Below, one piece after another: positions 54,659-62,946 of a DNA stretch of 64,000 bases. Below the pieces are notes generated by a model. The model ran no database searches and was not told where the DNA came from. It saw only the letters and a list, made by a program, of their open reading frames with translations. The position numbers and the translations under genes are program-made. The first letter of the stretch is position 1. The number at the start of each line of letters is the position of its first letter. Source of the stretch: Salinicola avicenniae (GTDB lineage: Bacteria > Pseudomonadota > Gammaproteobacteria > Pseudomonadales > Halomonadaceae); NCBI RefSeq assembly GCF_023736115.1, contig NZ_JAKQZC010000003.1, forward strand, positions 186,001-250,000, given 5' to 3'.

Positions 54659-55366
54659 ATGCGCGTGCTGGTAGTGGAAGACGATCCGATGGTGATGCGT
54701 CTCAACGTCGAATTTCTCAATCGACTCGAGGGCTTCAGTCTGGTGGCGCAGTGCGAGGATCTGCCCGCAGCGCGAGACGTGCTCGCCCGGGAAGCGGTCG
54801 ATCTGCTGCTGCTGGATGTCTACCTGCGGGAGCATAACGGTCTGGCACTGGTGCGCGAGCTGCGTCGTCAGGCGAGAGATGTGCAGATCGTGTTGATCAC
54901 GGCGGCTTCGGAGATGGAAACGATACGGGAAGCCAAGCACCTTGGCGTCAACGACTACCTGGTCAAGCCGTTCGAGTTCGAGCGGTTTCAGGAAGCGCTG
55001 ACCCGCTGCCAGGAGACGTTTCAGCGGTTGTCTCGTCTGCCGGCACGGGCGCACCAGCGCGATGTCGATTCGCTGTTCCGGCGCGAGCCGCAGGTGCCGG
55101 TATCGACGCGACCGGGAGATCTTCCCAAGGGACTCACCACCAACTCGCTGACCCAGGTGGCCAGAGCCGTGGCCGAACACGAGGGCGCCTCCTTCACCAC
55201 CGAGGCGGTGAGTGACAGTACCGGCATGTCGCGAGTCTCGGTGCGCAAGTACCTCAAGCACCTGGTCGACCGCGGCCTGCTGGAAGAGGCCTTTCACTAC
55301 GGCCAGGTCGGCCGCCCGTCCTTTACCTACCGCTGTCTCGACGCCGATACGCTGGCGCGGCTGTAG
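54659..55366 (+). CDS. CitB/DcuR-type response regulator
   Basis: Partner of the sensor kinase, 235 residues. The receiver domain has acidic residues EDDP, the phospho-acceptor Asp53 in LLLLDVYLREHNGL, and Lys103 in DYLVKPFEF. The C-terminal DNA-binding domain (TTNSLTQVARAVAEHEGASF, then SRVSVRKYLKHLVDRGLLEE) is the CitB-type winged helix and ends HYGQVGRPSFTYRC. Probable target is the divergent 2HCT transporter gene. The start lies 3 bp after the kinase stop, so the two are one operon. Confidence 0.95.
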   Translation: MRVLVVEDDPMVMRLNVEFLNRLEGFSLVAQCEDLPAARDVLAREAVDLLLLDVYLREHNGLALVRELRRQARDVQIVLITAASEMETIREAKHLGVNDYLVKPFEFERFQEALTRCQETFQRLSRLPARAHQRDVDSLFRREPQVPVSTRPGDLPKGLTTNSLTQVARAVAEHEGASFTTEAVSDSTGMSRVSVRKYLKHLVDRGLLEEAFHYGQVGRPSFTYRCLDADTLARL

Positions 55367-55416
55367 ACGCCACGCCAGCGGCACGCGCATCAAGCGCACG
55401 TCGCGGTCGCGGCTGG

Positions 55417-57429
55417 CTAGCGGCCGCGCATCAGATCGGCGATCACTCGCCGCCCGGGATGCAGATGGTCGACCAGCTCGCGTGCCAGCGGCAGCGGTTC
55501 GTCGTGAATGCGCGAGGCGATCAGCTCGGCGCAAAGCGGTGCGCTGACCATCCCGCGCGAGCCGTGCGCGGTACTCACCCAGAGCCCGGGATAGTGACGC
55601 CCCGGCTGGGTGAAGCGTGTCCGCGCATCCTTGGCCAGGGCGGCGTAATCCTGGCGCCAGGCATCGATATTCGGCAAAGGCCCGGCATAGGGCGCCTTGT
55701 CGGGGCTTGCCGCGCGCACACTGGCGCGCCCTCCCAGCTGTGTCGGGTCGATCGTGGCGGGGACCAGTGACGGTGCCAGCGCCGCGAGCTCGTCGAGGTT
55801 GGTGCGATGGTCCGCATCGCGCATATCGGTCGTTGCCTCGTGGGGGGCGAAGGTCGCGCCGAAGACGAGGCGGCCGTCGCGTGCCGGCATGACGTAGCCG
55901 CCGCCACAGAGCACCTGGCTTAGCGGTGTGTCGCTGGCCAGGGTCGACACCTGGCCGCGAATCGGCTGTAGCGGCAGACCGTCTAGCCAATCGCGGCTGG
56001 CGTGTCCGGTGGCAAACACCACTTGATCGAAGGCTTGAGAGCGTTGGCCGAGCTGCAGCTGCCAGCCGGACTCGGTCTCGCGCAGCGCCCGGAGCTCTTC
56101 GCACACGACCTCGATACCCGGCGTCGCCGCCAGATGGCGACAGAGGGCGACCGGGTCGACCCAGCCGGCCGTGGGGTAATGCAGTGCCGCTCGCGACACG
56201 GGGATGCCGGCGGCGCGGGAAGCAGCGTCCGCCGCGCAGGCCTGCACGACCGAGGGCGGCAGGGCATGGTGATGTAGAAAGCGCTGCTGGCGCGTCTCGT
56301 CGCTATCGCTGCCGGCGAGCTGCAGCAGGCCGCAGTCTGCCCACCAGCGGCGTGCGGGGTCGAGACGCGCCAACCAGCGATGCGCGTGCAGCAGCGCGGC
56401 GAGGTAGAAACGACTCTGCAGGTTGGTTTCCACGGCCAGTTTTACGTAGAGCGCCGCCTGCGGATTGCCGGAAGCGCCGCAGGCGATGCCGTCGCGGTCG
56501 ATTAGCGTGACCGCGCTGCCGCGCCGGGCGAGCGCCTCGGCAACGCTGGTGCCGGCGATACCGGCACCGATCACGGCGATCCGCTCGCTAGGACGGGGCG
56601 GCGGCGGTTGGAACCAGGGGGTGGCGGCACGTGGGTTCGGAGGCGTCTCGGTCGGCGGCATCCCGCTGGTGTCGGCAGGCGTCCCCGCCTGCCACTCGCC
56701 GCGCAGCATTTCGCGCTTGCGGCCGAAACCCGGCACCTTGCGCCAGGCGAAGCCAACCGCTGCCAGCCCGCGGCGAACCATGCCCGCGCAGGTGAACGTG
56801 GCGAAGGTTGCCGACGGTCGGCTGGCGCCGGCCAGTGCGGCGAACAGGGCCGGCTGCCACATGTCCGGGTTCTTGGCCGGGGCGAAGCCGTCGAGGAACC
56901 AGGCATCGACGCGGCCGTCGAGTCGCGACAGCGTGTCGGCGGCATCGCCGAAGTGGAGATCGAGCGTCACCCGGTGATCCAGCGTCAGGCGGTGCACGCC
57001 GGCGACGGCCTCGGGCCACTGCGCGATCAGCGCGTCGGCGCGGGCGGCCAGCGACGGCCAAGCGCGCCAGGCGCGCGCGAGCGCGTCTCGGGTCAGCGGA
57101 TGTTTTTCGGTCGAGACCAGATGCAGGCGAGCGCCCGACGGCGCATGGCTGTCGAAGCAGGCCCAGGCACAGAGCATGTTGAGTCCAGTGCCGAAGCCGG
57201 TCTCGCCGATGACAAAGGCCCGTTCGTCCGACCAGTCGGCGAAGCGGCGGGGCAGGTCGTTCTGCTCGAGAAAGACGTAGTGTGTCTCGGCCAGGCCATT
57301 CTGGCGCGAGAAGTAGACATCGTCGTAATGGGTCGAGAAGGGTGCCTCGATATCCCCGTCATCGGTGCGCCAGTCGAGCGCTGCGGTCTTGAGCGGCTGC
57401 TGAAAGGGCGTCGTCGTATGGCCTGTCAT
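55417..57429 (-). CDS. mnmC: bifunctional tRNA modification enzyme MnmC
   Basis: Finishes the mnm5s2U modification at the wobble base of tRNA-Lys, -Glu and -Gln: the FAD domain removes the carboxymethyl group, the other domain adds methyl from SAM. It has 670 residues (E. coli 668). The N-terminal methyltransferase domain shows FVIGETGFGTGLNMLCAW and VDAWFLDGFAPAKNPDMW; the C-terminal oxidoreductase has the FAD fold IAVIGAGIAGTSVAEAL, and FGATFAPHEATTDMRDADH; it ends with HGSRGMVSAPLCAELIA. The two domains are fused as in enterobacteria. It stands 224 bp downstream of yciI on the same strand, with a large inverted repeat in the gap. Confidence 0.97.
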   Translation of the reverse strand: MTGHTTTPFQQPLKTAALDWRTDDGDIEAPFSTHYDDVYFSRQNGLAETHYVFLEQNDLPRRFADWSDERAFVIGETGFGTGLNMLCAWACFDSHAPSGARLHLVSTEKHPLTRDALARAWRAWPSLAARADALIAQWPEAVAGVHRLTLDHRVTLDLHFGDAADTLSRLDGRVDAWFLDGFAPAKNPDMWQPALFAALAGASRPSATFATFTCAGMVRRGLAAVGFAWRKVPGFGRKREMLRGEWQAGTPADTSGMPPTETPPNPRAATPWFQPPPPRPSERIAVIGAGIAGTSVAEALARRGSAVTLIDRDGIACGASGNPQAALYVKLAVETNLQSRFYLAALLHAHRWLARLDPARRWWADCGLLQLAGSDSDETRQQRFLHHHALPPSVVQACAADAASRAAGIPVSRAALHYPTAGWVDPVALCRHLAATPGIEVVCEELRALRETESGWQLQLGQRSQAFDQVVFATGHASRDWLDGLPLQPIRGQVSTLASDTPLSQVLCGGGYVMPARDGRLVFGATFAPHEATTDMRDADHRTNLDELAALAPSLVPATIDPTQLGGRASVRAASPDKAPYAGPLPNIDAWRQDYAALAKDARTRFTQPGRHYPGLWVSTAHGSRGMVSAPLCAELIASRIHDEPLPLARELVDHLHPGRRVIADLMRGR

Positions 57430-57554
57430 GGTGGTCGCGACCTGTCGACCGCGCCGCGCTTACAGGGCGGTCGGTCTGGTTAAACATTGAACGATTGGCG
57501 TCAGGCGGCATGACATCGGCGACGCCGGTTGGCATCCGCGGGATCTCAACAGCG

Positions 57555-57601
57555 TTATCCACAGCGAGTGTGAAAAACCCGTGCCGCTCGCCTGTGGACA
57601 A
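57555..57601. other. inverted repeat made of two DnaA-box-like sequences
   Basis: TTATCCACA (57555-57563, exact DnaA box) and TGTGGACAA (57593-57601, its inverted form with one change) are the outer parts of arms that match over about 13 of 15 positions, 25-30 bp apart, in the gap between mnmC and yciI. Confidence 0.55.
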
Positions 57602-57602
57602 T

Positions 57603-57628
57603 GCGCCGGCGTGGGATATCGCCGGCGC
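57603..57628. other. GC-rich hairpin after yciI
   Basis: Arms GCGCCGGCG and CGCCGGCGC with an 8-base loop, 26 bp beyond the yciI stop (minus strand). Lacking a T-run, it is at best a weak terminator. Confidence 0.5.
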
Positions 57629-57653
57629 GGCGGTGGAGCATGGTCGCAGGCGC

Positions 57654-57953
57654 CTAGGGCAGGACGCGCTTGAACGGCTTGACCTGCACGTCAGCGTAGA
57701 CGCCCGCGGCCACGTAGGGGTCCTCATCGGCCCATTGGCGCGCCGCGTCCAGCGATTCGAACTCGGCCACGACCAGGCTGCCGCTGAAACCGGCGCTGCC
57801 GGGGTCGTCGCTGTCGATCGCCGGGTGGGGGCCGGCGAGGACAAGGCGGCCCTCGTCCCGCAGCGACTCGAGCCGGGCCAGGTGCGCTGGACGCGCCTGT
57901 TGGCGGGCGGGCAAGCTTTCTTCGACGTCTTCACTGATGATGGCGTAGAGCAT
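57654..57953 (-). CDS. YciI family protein
   Basis: Small cytoplasmic protein of the YciI/YCII fold (related to muconolactone isomerase-like barrels), 99 residues. Family features: a beta strand at the start ([14 protein letters not shown]), [22 protein letters not shown] with the conserved His and RLxxLxxxGxL pattern, [23 protein letters not shown], and the conserved acidic DP. Function unsettled. The ATG at 57953 overlaps the yciB stop (TGATG) and has GAGGAA eight bases upstream; a GTG one codon before is less likely. Paired with yciB as in E. coli and Pseudomonas. Confidence 0.92.
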   Translation of the reverse strand: MLYAIISEDVEESLPARQQARPAHLARLESLRDEGRLVLAGPHPAIDSDDPGSAGFSGSLVVAEFESLDAARQWADEDPYVAAGVYADVQVKPFKRVLP

Positions 57954-58504
57954 CACGATTCCTCATTCGATGGAGCGTGGGACAGATGGCGTGCCAGATA
58001 GATCGCCTGCCCGAAGACGAACAGTAGCGTCAGCCCCAGCATGCCGAACAGCTTGAAGTCGACCCAGGTAGCCTCGTCGTAGTGGGTGAAGACATAGACG
58101 TTGAGGGCCGCCATGGCGAAGAAGAACAGAACCCAGGCCAGATTCAGCCGGCGCCAGGTGGCAGCAGGCAGCGTGACCGCTTTGCCCATCATGCGCTGGG
58201 CCAGTGTCTGTCCGCCGAACAGGGGCGAGAGCAGGAAGGCGATCCCGAAGAGCGCATTGATCACGGTCGGCTTCCACTGGATGAAAGCCGGATCGCGGAA
58301 AGCGATCGTGGCGCCGGCCGAGGCAATCACGATCACCGAAGTGAGGGCCAGCATCTTCTCGATGCGGCGCTGACGCCACCAGACCACGCCGAGCTGCACC
58401 AGCGTGGCGGGAATCAGCACCATCGTCGCAGTGATGATGTCGCCGCTCAGGTGATAGACGGCAAAGAAGATCGCGATCGGCAGGAAGTCGAACAGCAGTT
58501 TCAT
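57953..58504 (-). CDS. yciB: inner membrane protein YciB (septation protein A)
   Basis: Inner membrane protein linked to cell envelope and division, 183 residues with five membrane segments. It starts [20 protein letters not shown] at 58504 as in the family; the frame upstream to 58570 adds an arginine-rich non-homologous part. Other marks: [52 protein letters not shown] and [20 protein letters not shown]. Its stop is joined to yciI by TGATG. It is divergent from the PHP gene at 58607. Confidence 0.96.
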   Translation of the reverse strand: MKLLFDFLPIAIFFAVYHLSGDIITATMVLIPATLVQLGVVWWRQRRIEKMLALTSVIVIASAGATIAFRDPAFIQWKPTVINALFGIAFLLSPLFGGQTLAQRMMGKAVTLPAATWRRLNLAWVLFFFAMAALNVYVFTHYDEATWVDFKLFGMLGLTLLFVFGQAIYLARHLSHAPSNEES

Positions 58505-58606
58505 ACGGCAGAGCCTCTGGCGGGGTGGTGGGCACCGGTGATTGACCGCTTTCGACGCGGGCCGCACCATAGTCGGCCTATTCTGACAAAGACGCTGCCC
58601 GGCGTC

Positions 58607-59590
58607 ATGCCCATGCCCGATTGCCCCACCGATTTTGCACTACCGGCCTCCGACGCGCTCCCCGCCTCACTGGAAGGCGTCGCCGGCTGGGATCTTCACA
58701 TGCACTCCCGCGCTTCCGACGGGGCGCTGACGCCAACCGATCTGGTCGATCTCTGTCACGCTCGCGGCCTCACGCGGATCGCACTGACCGACCACGATAC
58801 GCTGGACGGCGTGACCGAGGCGCGCGAGCGTTGCGCTGCGCTGGGGCTTCAGCTGATTCCGGCGGCCGAGCTCTCCTGCCAGTGGCGCGGGATCGGCATC
58901 CATATCGTAGCGCTGCTGCCGCAGGGCGTCTCCGCCGGGCTGAACGCGGGGCTTTTGCAACTGGCCGAGGCGCGTACCGCCCGCTCGCGCGAGATCGCCC
59001 ATCGACTCGAGAAGATCGGCCTCGACGACGGCCTAGCGCGAGCGCGGCGTGAAGCCGGTAGTGAGCGCCCACTGGGGCGGCCCGATTTCGCCGCGGCTCT
59101 GGTCACCGCCGGCCTGGTGCCGGATCGCAAGACCGCCTTCAAGCGCTATCTCGGCGCCGGCAAGCGCGGTGACGTGAAGACGCACTGGCCGGCACTGGAA
59201 AGCGTCGTCGGCTGGATTCGCGATGCCGGCGGGGTCGCCGTCGTTGCCCACCCACTGCGCTACGGCATGACCCGACGCAAGCGAGACCTGCTGTTCTCGG
59301 CGTTTATCGCCGCCGGTGGCGAAGCCGCCGAGTTGGTGAGCGGTTACCAGAATCCGGAGTTGACCCGCGACCTGTCACGGCAACTGGCCTTTCATGGCCT
59401 CTATGGCTCGCTCGGCAGCGACTTTCATTATCCTGGCGGGGCGCTGGCACCGGGCACGCTCACGCCACCGCCACGCAGTCACGTGGTGCCAATCTGGCGG
59501 CACCCGGCGCTGGGGCCGCTGATCGCTGGCGCGTCTGCGGCTATCGGTCAGGCGTCAATCGCGCCTAGACTTCACCATGAGCGGTCATGA
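58607..59590 (+). CDS. rnm: PHP domain phosphoesterase (RNase AM/TrpH type)
   Basis: PHP-fold metal enzyme of 327 residues, related to E. coli YciV/Rnm, which degrades short RNAs 5' to 3' and acts on 3',5'-nucleoside bisphosphates. Metal-binding motifs are DLHMHSRASDGALTPTDLV, ALTDHDTLDGV, IPAAELSC with the glutamate, VAHPLRYG and GSDFHYPGG. ATG 58607 and ATG 58613 are both possible; neither has a clear ribosome site. yciO follows after 34 bp, the same order (trpH-yciO) as in E. coli, so they are probably one transcript. Confidence 0.9.
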   Translation: MPMPDCPTDFALPASDALPASLEGVAGWDLHMHSRASDGALTPTDLVDLCHARGLTRIALTDHDTLDGVTEARERCAALGLQLIPAAELSCQWRGIGIHIVALLPQGVSAGLNAGLLQLAEARTARSREIAHRLEKIGLDDGLARARREAGSERPLGRPDFAAALVTAGLVPDRKTAFKRYLGAGKRGDVKTHWPALESVVGWIRDAGGVAVVAHPLRYGMTRRKRDLLFSAFIAAGGEAAELVSGYQNPELTRDLSRQLAFHGLYGSLGSDFHYPGGALAPGTLTPPPRSHVVPIWRHPALGPLIAGASAAIGQASIAPRLHHERS

Positions 59591-59624
59591 CGACGCGCAA
59601 TGTTATCGGCTTCAGGAGGTGGAA

Positions 59625-60245
59625 ATGACCCAGTTTTTCCAGATTCATGCGCAGAACCCCCAGAAACGCCTGATCGACCAGGCCATCGGCATTCTGCGCC
59701 AGGGGGGCGTGATCGCCTATCCGACGGATTCGGGCTATGCGCTGGGCTGCTGTCTGGGCGAAAAGAAGGCGATCGAGAAGATCAAATGGCTGCGTCAGCT
59801 CGACGATCGGCATAATTTCACGCTGGTCTGTTCGGATCTGTCGGAAATCGGCACCTACGCCAAGGTCGATAACAGCGTATTCCGGTTGCTCAAGTCGCAC
59901 ACGCCGGGCGCCTATACCTTCATTCTCGATGCCACCAGCGAAGTACCGCGCCTGCTGCTGCATCCCAAGCGGCGTTCGATCGGCGTGCGCGTACCGGATC
60001 ACAAGATCACCCGCGCCCTGCTCGATTCGCTCGGTGAGCCGTTGATGAGCGTGACCCTGATTCCGGTGGATGAAGCTCTGCCGATGACCGACCCGGAGGA
60101 GATTCGCGAGCGTTTCGGCGCGCATCTCGATCTGGTCATCGACGGCGGTGCCTGTCACCTCGAGCCGACCACGGTGGTCGATCTGCGCGAGACGCCACCC
60201 GTCGTGGTGCGCGAAGGGCGTGGCGACAGCGCGGCCTTTCGCTAG
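59625..60245 (+). CDS. yciO: YciO/Sua5 family protein
   Basis: YrdC-fold protein of 206 residues, the same length as E. coli YciO and alike throughout: MTQFFQIHAQNPQKRLIDQA, GGVIAYPTDSGYALGC, HNFTLVCSDLSEIGTYA, HTPGAYTFILDAT, PTTVVDLRETPPVVVREG. The fold makes threonylcarbamoyl-AMP in TsaC/Sua5; YciO has weak or separate activity, so a tRNA t6A role is not assured. The start is fixed by AGGAGGTGG five bases before the ATG. Co-transcribed with the PHP gene. It converges on the phosphatase gene with a 24-bp gap. Confidence 0.95.
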   Translation: MTQFFQIHAQNPQKRLIDQAIGILRQGGVIAYPTDSGYALGCCLGEKKAIEKIKWLRQLDDRHNFTLVCSDLSEIGTYAKVDNSVFRLLKSHTPGAYTFILDATSEVPRLLLHPKRRSIGVRVPDHKITRALLDSLGEPLMSVTLIPVDEALPMTDPEEIRERFGAHLDLVIDGGACHLEPTTVVDLRETPPVVVREGRGDSAAFR

Positions 60246-60269
60246 GCCGGGCCGGCGCCCGCCGTCGCG

Positions 60270-61082
60270 TCAGCGGGCGTCGAGCGGCTTGGCCCAGGCC
60301 TCCAGGTCGGCGTCGCTCCAGCTGCCGTAACTGGCGTTGGGGAACATGATCCAGTCGTCACCGAAGTGCGCGGCGTTGTCGCTGACCAACTGTTGCTGGC
60401 GTTCGAGATCGGCGTGGTGGAAGTTGCTGGAAAAGTCTGCCAGCGAATCGCCGAGTTGCATGACCAACTGATAGTCCGCCTCGATGGCGGCGCGGCGCTC
60501 GCCCTTGGACGGCCCCAGCAGACGGACCTGAGCTTCGTTCACCTGCGGCAGTCGCAGGGCCTCGAGCGTGGCCAGCGTTGCCGCCTTGTTCTCTTCGTAG
60601 CGGTCCGAGACGTAGAAAATCGTCACATCGTGCGCGTCAGCGTAGTCGAGAAAGGCGCGCGCGCCGGGAATCAGCCGCGGATGCCCTTCACGCTCCCACG
60701 CTTTCCACGTATCCCAGCCGGTAAAGTCGTGACAGGCCTGCATGTCACGCACCAGCAGGGCACTGTTGTCGATCACCGTCTCGTCGAGATCGGTCATGAT
60801 CGCGAGCTCCCGATCTGTCGACTGTTCGTCGATCTTCTGTGCCAGTCGCGCGGTGGCGAGCGCGTAGTTCTGACGTTGCAAAGCCTGAATCTCGGCCGAC
60901 TGCTGCTGGTAACGCAGCGCCATGGCGTAGCTTTCCGGGCCACACTCGGCGACCGTAGCGGTGTCATCGGCCTGGACGGTGCCGATCAGACCGGTGGCCA
61001 GCGTGGCAGCCAGCAGCGTGGCGACGAGTGAGTGGCCGGCACCTGTGGCGGCGTGCAGTCGGTGGTTGCGCGAAGTGGACAT
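60270..61082 (-). CDS. exported HAD acid phosphatase (class C / e(P4) family)
   Basis: Class IIIB HAD phosphatase that probably removes phosphate from nucleotides or other esters outside the cytoplasm. It has 270 residues from the ATG at 61082, chosen for AAGGAGAAGAA just upstream; the frame runs on to 61142. A signal peptide (ATLLAATLATGLIGTVQA) ends before Asp39. The HAD nucleophile motif is AIMTDLDETVIDNSALL (Asp98, Asp100); FYVSDRYEENK and QLGDSLADFS are the later HAD motifs. Unlike lipoprotein e(P4) there is no lipobox cysteine, so it should be soluble in the periplasm or secreted. A promoter and three TATCGAT-bearing repeats lie upstream. Confidence 0.9.
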   Translation of the reverse strand: MSTSRNHRLHAATGAGHSLVATLLAATLATGLIGTVQADDTATVAECGPESYAMALRYQQQSAEIQALQRQNYALATARLAQKIDEQSTDRELAIMTDLDETVIDNSALLVRDMQACHDFTGWDTWKAWEREGHPRLIPGARAFLDYADAHDVTIFYVSDRYEENKAATLATLEALRLPQVNEAQVRLLGPSKGERRAAIEADYQLVMQLGDSLADFSSNFHHADLERQQQLVSDNAAHFGDDWIMFPNASYGSWSDADLEAWAKPLDAR

Positions 61083-61128
61083 TTCTTCTCCTTGTGTCAT
61101 CCCAGGGGGCCGATATCTGCGTTTCGAG

Positions 61129-61170
61129 TTATCGATGCTCAATTATCGATACTCAGTTATCGATAGTCGG
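61129..61170. repeat. three 14-bp tandem units with TTATCGAT cores
   Basis: TTATCGATGCTCAA, TTATCGATACTCAG, TTATCGATAGTCGG. All share TTATCGAT; the palindrome ATCGAT recurs every 14 bp. The array begins just after the predicted transcription start of the phosphatase gene and ends 46 bp before its ATG. Confidence 0.85.
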
Positions 61171-61177
61171 CCTTTTT

Positions 61178-61207
61178 ATTAGTATTCTTTATTGAACGCA
61201 TGGTCAA
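61178..61207 (-). promoter_or_regulatory. candidate promoter of the phosphatase gene
   Basis: On the minus strand TTGACC (61207-61202, 5 of 6) and ACTAAT (61183-61178, 4 of 6) are 18 bp apart in AT-rich DNA. Transcription would start near 61171, at the edge of the 14-bp repeats. Confidence 0.5.
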
Positions 61208-61218
61208 TAATCGCCGCG

Positions 61219-62850
61219 TCAAGACGCCGCCAGTACCGAGCGTGCCGGCTCGATGGCGGGCGTGGCACTGGTCTCGGCCGGGCTGTTCGTCAGTAACGAT
61301 TCTGTTTCGGTTGCCAGGTGGAAGGCTTCGGCGCGCTCGCGCTGCCGCCGGGCACGGGCCTCGAGATCCCGAGTCGCGTCGAGGGTACGCTCGGCCAGCG
61401 CGACGTTGCGCTGGGTCGCCGCGTCGATCTCGGCGATCGCCTGATCGATCTGGCCGACGCCGTCACGCTGTTGCTGACAGGAGAGCGCGATCCCGTCGAG
61501 CAGCTCGCCGAGCTGCTGGCTGGCGCCGAGCGCGGCGGTGAGTGTCTCGCCGGCCCGATTCAGGCCATCGGCCCCTTGATGGACCTGTCGATGGGTGCCC
61601 TCGATCTGGCCGCGAATGGTGCGCGCGGCCTCTGCGGAGCGCGCCGACAGGGTGCGGACCTCCTCGGCGACAACCGCGAATCCCCGCCCCTGGGGGCCGG
61701 CACGTGCGGCCTCGACCGAGGCATTGAGCGCCAGCAGGTTGGTCTGAAAGGCCAGCGAGTCGATCATCGAGATGACGTCGAGTGAAGCCTGGGAGCGGGT
61801 CTGTGCTTCCTGCATCTCTTGGATCGCGCGGGCGACCTGATGGCCGCTCTCGTCGAGCTGTCGACGGCTTGCCTGCGCCAGCTCACGGCCCTGTTCAGCG
61901 CTGTCGGCGGTCTGGTTCACGGTGGCGGCGATCTGGGTCATGCTCACGGTGGTCTCCTGCAGGGCTTGCGCCTGCTGCTGACTCTGTGCGGTCAGTTGCT
62001 GGCTGTCGCCGTTGAGCCGGGCGGCGGCATCGCGCAGTTCGCGGCTCTCCTGCTGCAGCGCGGCGACCAGCTCATGCAGTGCCTGCTGCATACCGCGAAC
62101 GCCGGATTTCAGGCGCGACATTTCGCGGACACCGTGCGGTGACAGGCGGGAGGCGAGATTGCCATCGGCAATGTCGGAAAGGTGTTGGCGTACCTCGGCC
62201 AGTGGCCCGAGCAGGTGGCGCTGGAGCCGGTGGAACGCCAGCAGCATCAGCGCGGCGGCGAACAGCAGCGCAGCCGGCAGCCCTACCTGCAGACGCTCAA
62301 CGTTTTTCGCCATCGTCGCGGCCCCCGCGGCGGCATTGTCGTCGCTGCGCTCGGTCAGCGCTGCCAGCGAGGCGTCGAGCTCGGCAGTCAAGGCGTTGGC
62401 CCGTTGCGCGCTCTGCTGATAGGCGGAGACATCCCATGCCTTCAGTGTCTCGAAAGCGGGCTGAATACCGTCATCGATCAACGTTTGAAAGCGGGCCTGG
62501 AGCCCGGGCTCGCCGTCGCTGCCCGCCGGCGGCAGACGATCGAGCGTCGCGCGCGCCTGGGCGAAGGTCGCCTCGGCCTGTGCCCAGGTCTCGCGCGCCT
62601 GCGGGACCCGCAAACGGTTGTAGTCGACCTGGTAGCTGTCGAGCAGGACGCGCACCTGCATCAGTTCGGCATAGACTTCCCGCGCCGTACCCAGTCGCTC
62701 GACGTTGAGCGTATAGACGGAGTCGAAGGCGTCCTGTGCCTGCTTCATGGCGAGATAACTACCGCCGCCGATCAACAGCATCAGCATGGCGAAGAGTGTC
62801 AGCATGGCGATCAGGCCGCCACGCAAGGTGAGAGAAGTGACGAACGGCAT
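61219..62850 (-). CDS. methyl-accepting chemotaxis protein
   Basis: Chemoreceptor of 543 residues. It has an N-terminal membrane helix ([21 protein letters not shown]), a periplasmic helical domain of about 150 residues of the four-helix-bundle type (Tar-like), a second helix ([18 protein letters not shown]), a HAMP domain ([20 protein letters not shown]), and a long cytoplasmic coiled coil with the tip [20 protein letters not shown] and [20 protein letters not shown]. No C-terminal CheR-binding pentapeptide is seen. The ligand is unknown. No other chemotaxis gene is in the window. A palindrome stands about 60 bp upstream of the start. Confidence 0.95.
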   Translation of the reverse strand: MPFVTSLTLRGGLIAMLTLFAMLMLLIGGGSYLAMKQAQDAFDSVYTLNVERLGTAREVYAELMQVRVLLDSYQVDYNRLRVPQARETWAQAEATFAQARATLDRLPPAGSDGEPGLQARFQTLIDDGIQPAFETLKAWDVSAYQQSAQRANALTAELDASLAALTERSDDNAAAGAATMAKNVERLQVGLPAALLFAAALMLLAFHRLQRHLLGPLAEVRQHLSDIADGNLASRLSPHGVREMSRLKSGVRGMQQALHELVAALQQESRELRDAAARLNGDSQQLTAQSQQQAQALQETTVSMTQIAATVNQTADSAEQGRELAQASRRQLDESGHQVARAIQEMQEAQTRSQASLDVISMIDSLAFQTNLLALNASVEAARAGPQGRGFAVVAEEVRTLSARSAEAARTIRGQIEGTHRQVHQGADGLNRAGETLTAALGASQQLGELLDGIALSCQQQRDGVGQIDQAIAEIDAATQRNVALAERTLDATRDLEARARRQRERAEAFHLATETESLLTNSPAETSATPAIEPARSVLAAS

Positions 62851-62909
62851 GTGGAAGTCCCCGGATCGGCGATGGTGAAGCGGCTCGATCCGGGACTATG
62901 TCAGGGGAA

Positions 62910-62927
62910 TGTCACAATCATGTGACA
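62910..62927. promoter_or_regulatory. perfect inverted repeat TGTCACA-ATCA-TGTGACA
   Basis: Seven-base perfect arms with a four-base centre, 60 bp upstream of the chemoreceptor start and 20 bp beyond the channel stop, next to AAAAAATTA. For a terminator the T-run would be on the wrong side, so an operator is more likely. Confidence 0.4.
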
Positions 62928-62946
62928 AAAAATTACATCATGAGAG

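Noticed and set aside
62910-62940. Palindrome plus A-run as a terminator of the channel gene
   Set aside because: On the minus strand the T-run comes before the hairpin, not after it.
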